Shown here: one piece after another, positions 51,242 to 55,885 of the stretch
Layout of the letters: each line of letters opens with the position of its first letter
Position numbering within the stretch: position 1 is the stretch's first letter
Assembly (NCBI GenBank): GCA_902800065.1
Contig: CADCDE010000030.1
Coordinates: 1-55,885, forward strand
Direction: 5' to 3'
Source: an uncultured Ruminococcus sp.
GTDB taxonomy: Bacteria > Bacillota > Clostridia > Oscillospirales > Acutalibacteraceae
DNA: 55,885 bases
Program-made: the position numbers and the translations under genes
The notes under the pieces: model-generated
What the model saw: the letters and a program-made list of their open reading frames with translations, nothing else
What the model was told of the DNA's origin: nothing
The model's database searches: none

Positions 51242-52495
51242 ATGGGTATTTTTAATCAGCTCGGGGAGATAATCGTCAATCTGTTCAGGGATTCGGGACT
51301 TTGCTCCCTAAGCTGGGAAAATTATGTGATGATAGTCATTTCATTTATATTGATGTTTCTGGCTATCAAAAAACAGTATGAACCGCTGCTGCTTCTGCCA
51401 ATAGCATTTGGCATGATGCTGGTAAATATTTTCCCTGGAATAATGGGAAATCCGTCAACAACTCTTATGACCGAACAGCAGGTAATTGCAGCAGGCTTTG
51501 ATCCGTCATCATATACAACGACAGTGTTTGACGGTGTGACATACTATAATGTAACAAAAAATGGCGGACTGTTCTATTATCTCTATCAGGGAGTACATCT
51601 GGGAATATTCCCGCCGCTGATATTCCTCGGAATAGGTGCAATGACGGACTTCGGACCGCTTATAGCCAATCCCAAGAGCTTTATACTTGGAGCGGCTGCT
51701 CAGATAGGTATATTTATTACATTCATAGGAGCAATCTTACTCGGATTTATGCCGAAGGAAGCAGGTTCTATTGCTATCATCGGAGGTGCAGACGGTCCTA
51801 CAGCCATATTCGTAACGTCACAGCTTTCGCCTGAATTGCTCGGACCTATCGCTGTTGCAGCATATTCATATATGGCACTTGTGCCGATAATACAGCCTCC
51901 GATAATGAAGCTGCTCACAACTAAAAAAGAGCGTTCTATCGTTATGGAGCAGTTAAGACCTGTTTCAAAGCTCGAAAAGATACTTTTCCCGATAGTCGTT
52001 GTAGTTCTCGTTGCAATTTTATTGCCCGATGCAGCTCCCCTTGTTGGTATGCTTATGCTCGGAAATCTCTTTAAGGAGAGCGGAGTTGTCGAGAGAATAG
52101 CCAAAACAGCTCAGAATGAACTGATGAATATAGTAACGATATTCCTCGGAGTGACAGTCGGTGCAACTGCAAGCGGAACATTGTTCCTTACCCCGAAAAC
52201 TCTCGGTATAATAGCACTTGGTCTGATAGCGTTCTGTCTCGGAACAGCCTGCGGAGTACTGTTCGGCAAGATAATGTGCTGGGCAACTCACGGAAAGGTA
52301 AATCCGCTGATAGGCTCGGCAGGTGTATCTGCAGTTCCTATGGCAGCAAGGATATCACAAAAGGTCGGTCAGGAGGAAAATCCTGCAAACTTCCTTCTCA
52401 TGCACGCTATTCTCATGCACGCTATGGGACCTAATGTTGCAGGTGTTATCGGTTCAGCCGTTGCTGCAGGTGTACTTATAAGTGTATTGAAATAA
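51242..52495 (+). CDS. Na+-translocating decarboxylase beta subunit (OadB/MmdB/GcdB)
   Basis: A 417-residue membrane protein of about 10 helices, with GAAAGGAAG upstream of ATG 51242. Signature segments are GIGAMTDFGPLIANPKS, AGSIAIIGGADGPTAIFVTS (the Na+-site region with the key Asp), PIIQPPIMKLLTTKKER, and GNLFKESGVVERI. The beta subunit decarboxylates carboxybiotin and exports Na+, conserving energy from oxaloacetate, methylmalonyl-CoA or glutaconyl-CoA. The alpha (carboxyltransferase) and biotin-carrier subunits are not in this window, so the substrate cannot be assigned. A terminator follows at 52501. Confidence 0.95.
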   Translation: MGIFNQLGEIIVNLFRDSGLCSLSWENYVMIVISFILMFLAIKKQYEPLLLLPIAFGMMLVNIFPGIMGNPSTTLMTEQQVIAAGFDPSSYTTTVFDGVTYYNVTKNGGLFYYLYQGVHLGIFPPLIFLGIGAMTDFGPLIANPKSFILGAAAQIGIFITFIGAILLGFMPKEAGSIAIIGGADGPTAIFVTSQLSPELLGPIAVAAYSYMALVPIIQPPIMKLLTTKKERSIVMEQLRPVSKLEKILFPIVVVVLVAILLPDAAPLVGMLMLGNLFKESGVVERIAKTAQNELMNIVTIFLGVTVGATASGTLFLTPKTLGIIALGLIAFCLGTACGVLFGKIMCWATHGKVNPLIGSAGVSAVPMAARISQKVGQEENPANFLLMHAILMHAMGPNVAGVIGSAVAAGVLISVLK

Positions 52496-52500
52496 TTTAC

Positions 52501-52535
52501 AAAAGCCGTTTGCAAAAAAGCAGACGGCTTTTTTA
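52501..52535 (+). terminator. Terminator after the decarboxylase beta gene
   Basis: AAAAGCCGTTTGC pairs with GCAGACGGCTTTT around a short loop and is followed by TTTTTT. Confidence 0.92.
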
Positions 52536-52605
52536 TGTGGTGCACAACTTAAATTATTTAAGTTCGTGTATTTATACAAAATTATAAATATCTGATGAAA
52601 ATATA

Positions 52606-52634
52606 TTGACTTTTTTGTGATAAAGCTATAAAAT
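52606..52634 (+). promoter_or_regulatory. Promoter of the BspA-like gene, with a MITE in the leader
   Basis: TTGACT (52606-52611), 17 bp spacer, TAAAAT (52629-52634). The family-A MITE at 52649-52766 follows and separates the promoter from the start codon at 52795, so the leader RNA would contain the MITE palindrome. Confidence 0.6.
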
Positions 52635-52648
52635 AAAAGATAAAATTA

Positions 52649-52766
52649 ACGTGAGTTCGATGTAACTTAAAAATATTCTAACCATGATGAAATTAAGTAT
52701 GTCATTCCGAACGCAGTGAGGAATCTTGATAAGATTCTTCGTCTTTTGTTTTCATCGAACTCACGT
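52649..52766. repeat. Family-A MITE with internal deletion (copy 5)
   Basis: Both terminal repeats are intact (ACGTGAGTTCGATG, CATCGAACTCACGT) but the right arm lacks about 33 bp compared with the 151 bp copies. TAAAATTA occurs directly on both sides, a clear 8 bp target-site duplication. Confidence 0.88.
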
Positions 52767-52794
52767 TAAAATTATATACTGGGAGTTGAGAATA

Positions 52795-55560
52795 ATGGAG
52801 AAACGAGTTTTTCGTAAGATAATTGCAATCTCTTTTGTAACAACAATGCTTGCAGGAACAGGGGCAATTACAACAAGTGCATTGTCGTTAACTGATATAT
52901 CTGTTAATGATGCAGAGATTTTTGTTTTGGAGACAGGTCAGTGCGGTGAAAATGTCAGCTATACTCTTGACAGCAATGGAACACTTGTTATAAGCGGTTA
53001 CGGGGCTATGTATGATTATCCGTGTGAACCTGAAGATGTTCTTATACCCGATGCGTTTAATGATTCAGAAGACTGGATTTTTGACACGCAAAATGAAGAT
53101 CCGCCAATTATATACGAGGATGACAAGGTTCTTTATTATTATGATAATCCGTTTTATGACAATGGTAATATCAAGAAAGTTATTATAGAAGACGGTGTTA
53201 CTTATATCGGCACAGGTGCTTTCAGATGCTGTAAAAATATGGAAAGCATAACGATTTCTGATGATGTTGTCGAAATAGGCAGTGAGGCTTTTGTGGGCTG
53301 TCAAAGTTTGACAAGCATCAAATTGCCAGAAAAACTTGAAACAATTGCACAGTATACATTTTGGCAATGTTCAGGTCTGACTGAAATAGACCTTCCGAAC
53401 ACTGTAACATCAATAGGCACAGGTGCTTTCGATGAATGCTCAAGCCTGTCTGAAATGACTGTTCCCGATGGTGTGAGCTGGATAGGTTATAATGCTTTCG
53501 CTCTTTGTACAAGCCTGAAAAAGATCGTTATTCCAAACAGTGTCACATATATAGACTTTATGGCATTTTTCGGCTGTGATGATTTGACAATATACGGCAA
53601 GGATGACAGCTATGCAAAAATCTATGCGGAAGAAAACAACATACCGTTTGTTTCAGACAGCAAGGCTTTGGAAAATAACTCGGAAATTGCCGCAGATGAG
53701 ATATTTATCGGACAGACTGTGACCGTTACAGCAAAGGCTGACGGCGGTAAAGGAAATTATACCTATGCTGTTCTGTACAAGAAAAAGACCGATACAAAAT
53801 GGGTAGTAAAGCAGAATTACACTGAAAATGATACTGTATCAGTAAAGCCTGCAAAGGCTACAGACTATGATATTTGTGTCAAAGTAAAGGACGAAAATGG
53901 TGACATTGTTAAAAAGTTCTTTACAGTAAAGGTAAATGAGCTTCCCGCAGTTGATCCTCTTGAAAATAATTCTTTCGTTGATTTTGAAACCTTGGGTGTA
54001 AAGAGGGTACTTACAATTACAGGATCGGCAAACGGCGGAGCAGGTGATTATACCTATGCTTATTTCTACAAAAAAAGTTATGAAACAAAATGGAGCACAA
54101 AAAAGAATTTCAGTGAAACTACCTCAGTACAGATAGCTCCTCAGACTATTACCGACTATGATATATGCGTCAAGGTAAAGGACAGCAGAGGCACGATAAC
54201 AAAGAAATATATTACTGTCAAAGTACAGCCTGGACTTTCATTATATGGTGAGGTAAGTCCTGGAAGCATTATTAAGGGACAACAGATAAATATTACGGGT
54301 TCGGCAACGGGCGGAAGCGGAAATTATACCTATGCTTATCTTTATAAGAGAGATAACGGTTCATGGAATGTACTCAAGAATTTTAGTACAGCTTCATCAG
54401 CGTCACTGAAGCCTGCTTATACAGGAACTTACAGTATATGTGTAAAGGCAAAGGACAGCTACGGAACAGTTGTAAAACAGATCATTGATGTTCCTGTAAC
54501 ACAGATAGAATTTAATGCTTATCTTGATGAGGAAACTTTACAGATAGGTGATACAGCTACTGTAAATGCTGAAGTTAAAGGCAGCAATGACAGCTATACC
54601 TACGCTTACTTTGTACAGGAAAAGGGTGCAACAGCTTGGAAATTCATAAAGAATTTCAGTGAAACGCAGTCTGTTGAGTTTAAGCCTGAGGCTGTCGGTG
54701 AATATACTATATGCGTAAAAGCAAAGAATGTTTCTTCTGGACAGGTCGAAAAAACATACCTGTCACTGAATGTTGTTCAGGAAATAAACAATGCAAAGGG
54801 TATTACATCAAGAATAATAGATGATTCCATGACTCAGGTTGAGAAAGTCAAGGCTATACATGACTGGCTTGTAAATAATGTTGAATATGACATGGAAAAT
54901 CTTATGAACGGAACTCTTCCCGATGAAGATTATACTGCCGAGGGACTCTTTAAGAACAGAAAGGCTGTTTGCGACGGATATTCAAAGGCATTCATGCAGA
55001 TGGCACAGTATGCCGGATTTGATGTTATAATAGTAACAGGTGTAGGCTACAACAGTACGGGAAGTGCTGAAACTCACGCATGGAATCAGATAAAAGTTGA
55101 CGGCAACTGGTACAATATAGATGTTACATGGGATGACCCCGTTTTTACATCGGAAACCTCTTTTGACAATCTTGTGTATGACTATTTCCTTGTACCCGAC
55201 AGCAAATTCAACAGAGATCATCAGGCAGATCAAGGTCAGACAAGGTATAGATGCACTGCACCCCAGCCTTTGGAAAATATAACAGGTGATGTTCTTGAAA
55301 ATGAACTTGCATCACATGAGGACTGGTTCTATTGTGAGACCACTGATGAAGTCAAGGCTGTTGCAGCCGATATCCTTGCAAAAGGCAAAACACAGTTTAC
55401 AGTTATCTATAAAACTGATAATATGGATATGAACGGCGTTTTTTATGCTTCGGCTGATGCTGCAACTGAATCAAGAAAGGTATCAAGTACAAGCTGTGAG
55501 TATATGGTCTGGAAGATAGAGGGCTATGAACAGATGACAATATTCTTCACCTTGAGATAA
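52795..55560 (+). CDS. BspA-type LRR / triple-tyrosine-repeat / transglutaminase surface protein
   Basis: A 921-residue exported protein. ATG 52795 follows GGGAG; the longer frame from 52726 runs through the MITE and is rejected. A signal peptide (IIAISFVTTMLAGTGAITTSA) leads to a BspA-style opening (CGENVSYTLDSNGTLVISG) and about five LRR_5 repeats (for example GVTYIGTGAF, NTVTSIGTGAF). Four ~90-residue Y_Y_Y-type repeats follow (GNYTYA, DYTYAY, NYTYAY, SYTYAY, each with a YxICVK motif). The C-terminal domain is transglutaminase-like: Cys in RKAVCDGYSKAF (about residue 725), His in ETHAWNQIK (about 760) and Asp in NIDVTWDDP (about 777) form the catalytic triad. It is likely a secreted or wall-associated protein that cross-links or cleaves proteins. 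There is no sortase motif or dockerin. Confidence 0.9.
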   Translation: MEKRVFRKIIAISFVTTMLAGTGAITTSALSLTDISVNDAEIFVLETGQCGENVSYTLDSNGTLVISGYGAMYDYPCEPEDVLIPDAFNDSEDWIFDTQNEDPPIIYEDDKVLYYYDNPFYDNGNIKKVIIEDGVTYIGTGAFRCCKNMESITISDDVVEIGSEAFVGCQSLTSIKLPEKLETIAQYTFWQCSGLTEIDLPNTVTSIGTGAFDECSSLSEMTVPDGVSWIGYNAFALCTSLKKIVIPNSVTYIDFMAFFGCDDLTIYGKDDSYAKIYAEENNIPFVSDSKALENNSEIAADEIFIGQTVTVTAKADGGKGNYTYAVLYKKKTDTKWVVKQNYTENDTVSVKPAKATDYDICVKVKDENGDIVKKFFTVKVNELPAVDPLENNSFVDFETLGVKRVLTITGSANGGAGDYTYAYFYKKSYETKWSTKKNFSETTSVQIAPQTITDYDICVKVKDSRGTITKKYITVKVQPGLSLYGEVSPGSIIKGQQINITGSATGGSGNYTYAYLYKRDNGSWNVLKNFSTASSASLKPAYTGTYSICVKAKDSYGTVVKQIIDVPVTQIEFNAYLDEETLQIGDTATVNAEVKGSNDSYTYAYFVQEKGATAWKFIKNFSETQSVEFKPEAVGEYTICVKAKNVSSGQVEKTYLSLNVVQEINNAKGITSRIIDDSMTQVEKVKAIHDWLVNNVEYDMENLMNGTLPDEDYTAEGLFKNRKAVCDGYSKAFMQMAQYAGFDVIIVTGVGYNSTGSAETHAWNQIKVDGNWYNIDVTWDDPVFTSETSFDNLVYDYFLVPDSKFNRDHQADQGQTRYRCTAPQPLENITGDVLENELASHEDWFYCETTDEVKAVAADILAKGKTQFTVIYKTDNMDMNGVFYASADAATESRKVSSTSCEYMVWKIEGYEQMTIFFTLR

Positions 55561-55572
55561 TAAGAATTTATT

Positions 55573-55616
55573 AAGGCGGTGTATCGTCTGAAAAACGGTA
55601 CATCGCCTTTTATTTT
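55573..55616 (+). terminator. Terminator of the BspA-like gene
   Basis: AAGGCGgTGTA pairs with TACAtCGCCTT (one mismatch or G-U), followed by TTTATTTTT. It begins 12 bp after the stop codon. Confidence 0.8.
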
Positions 55617-55670
55617 TGCAGAAATTCGATAAAACTGTTTGCATTTATTGAAGGTTTGTTTTATCCTAAT

Positions 55671-55729
55671 GCGGCAAGAATCCGACTTCTATAAGTCGGA
55701 GATGAATTGCCGCCAGCCCGTAAGGGCTG
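55671..55729. mobile_element. Left-end hairpins of an IS200/IS605-type element
   Basis: Nested stems: GCGGCAA (55671) with TTGCCGC (55707), enclosing TCCGACTT with AAGTCGGA (55681-55700). A second hairpin is CAGCCC-gtaa-GGGCTG (55714-55729). Subterminal hairpins are typical of IS605-family ends, which move as single strands. A TTGACA-17 bp-TAAGAT promoter at 55738-55766 follows. The tnpB start is at 55808, and no tnpA is seen between. Confidence 0.65.
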
Positions 55730-55807
55730 CAAAAATCTTGACAATTCAAAAGTATGATGATAAGATATAATTATAAAATATTTGATAAAAATAGGTGGTG
55801 AAGGTCA

Positions 55808-55885
55808 GTGAACAAGGCATATAAGTTCAGAATATATCCGAATGAAACACAAAAAATATTGTTCTCAAAAACTTTTGGCTGTACA
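55808..55885 (+). CDS. tnpB: TnpB (IS605 family), 5' part only
   Basis: The first 26 codons of a gene cut by the window edge. GTG 55808 follows AGGTGGTGAAGG. The N-terminus NKAYKFRIYPNETQKILFSK is the standard opening of TnpB, an RNA-guided DNA endonuclease and ancestor of Cas12, encoded in IS200/IS605 elements. Whether the gene is complete and whether its guide RNA region survives cannot be seen here. Confidence 0.85.
   Translation, partial: MNKAYKFRIYPNETQKILFSKTFGCT

Noticed and set aside
17745..52766. CRISPR array or spaced direct repeats
   Set aside because: The recurring sequences are dispersed palindromic MITEs tens of kilobases apart, without regular spacers or cas genes.
52726..52794. 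N-terminal extension of the BspA-like protein
   Set aside because: Read-through of MITE sequence; the signal peptide begins properly at 52795 behind GGGAG.
1..55885. tRNA or rRNA genes
   Set aside because: No cloverleaf with a T-loop GTTCRANNC motif and acceptor pairing, and no rRNA-like conserved segment, was recognised on either strand.

Overview
The window is AT-rich DNA from a low-G+C Firmicute, most likely a gut or rumen Clostridium relative near Ruminococcus (Oscillospiraceae). Signs are strong Shine-Dalgarno sites, TTG and GTG starts, a BspA-type surface protein with triple-tyrosine repeats, sortase-type surface proteins, a GH31 glycosidase, a Na+-translocating decarboxylase and short palindromic MITEs. 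The species cannot be fixed from the sequence alone.

1-26.6 kb is the remarkable part: two consecutive plus-strand transcription units, each with its own promoter (168-196 and 17962-17990) and each ended by a copy of the same terminator hairpin (copies at 1, 17588 and 26566). Unit A encodes a PAAR-like/AHH-nuclease toxin, an Imm11-type immunity protein, a possible sheath protein, an Hcp-like tube protein, a VgrG spike, two unrecognised proteins, an Hsp70/actin-fold ATPase, a small TssK- or fibre-like protein, a coiled-coil protein, a second Hsp70-like ATPase, a small unknown and a MATE exporter. Unit B encodes a paralogue of the coiled-coil protein, a HerA/FtsK-type ATPase with a long Ser/Thr/Gly/His linker, a protein with a hydrophobic N-terminus, a small unknown, a third Hsp70-like ATPase (paralogue of the second) and a DUF6273-like protein. 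Spike, tube, toxin and immunity genes make this a type VI-like or contractile-injection-like system. There is no recognisable ClpV, TssJLM membrane complex or phage capsid. Hsp70-like and HerA-like ATPases fill the operons instead. I do not recognise this combination as a described system, and it is the main discovery candidate.

26.6-31.8 kb is a graveyard: a DUF6514 gene, a prophage lysis remnant (small ORF, XhlA-like protein, r1t-type holin, endolysin with a replaced C-terminus), a frameshifted SipA-like pseudo-signal peptidase, and a scrambled pilin/adhesin pseudogene ending in a half MITE. 31.8-36 kb (minus strand) holds an anion permease, a small unknown protein and a TetM-like GTPase fused to a YacP/Rae1-like NYN nuclease domain. 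36-42 kb is one large sortase-anchored adhesin (minus strand) bracketed by two inverted copies of a ~122 bp MITE.

42-55.9 kb is more ordinary: a carbohydrate-binding-module relic, TspO, a DUF3592-like protein, a NatAB-type ABC exporter, a possible ~120 nt RNA, a GH31 glycosidase, a small membrane protein, a DUF6512-like membrane protein, leuB with decarboxylase gamma and beta subunits, and a BspA/Y_Y_Y/transglutaminase surface protein. The 5' end of an IS605-type tnpB lies at the right edge. A 151 bp MITE family (TIR ACGTGAGTTCGAT) recurs from 17.7 to 52.8 kb and often sits in promoters or leaders.
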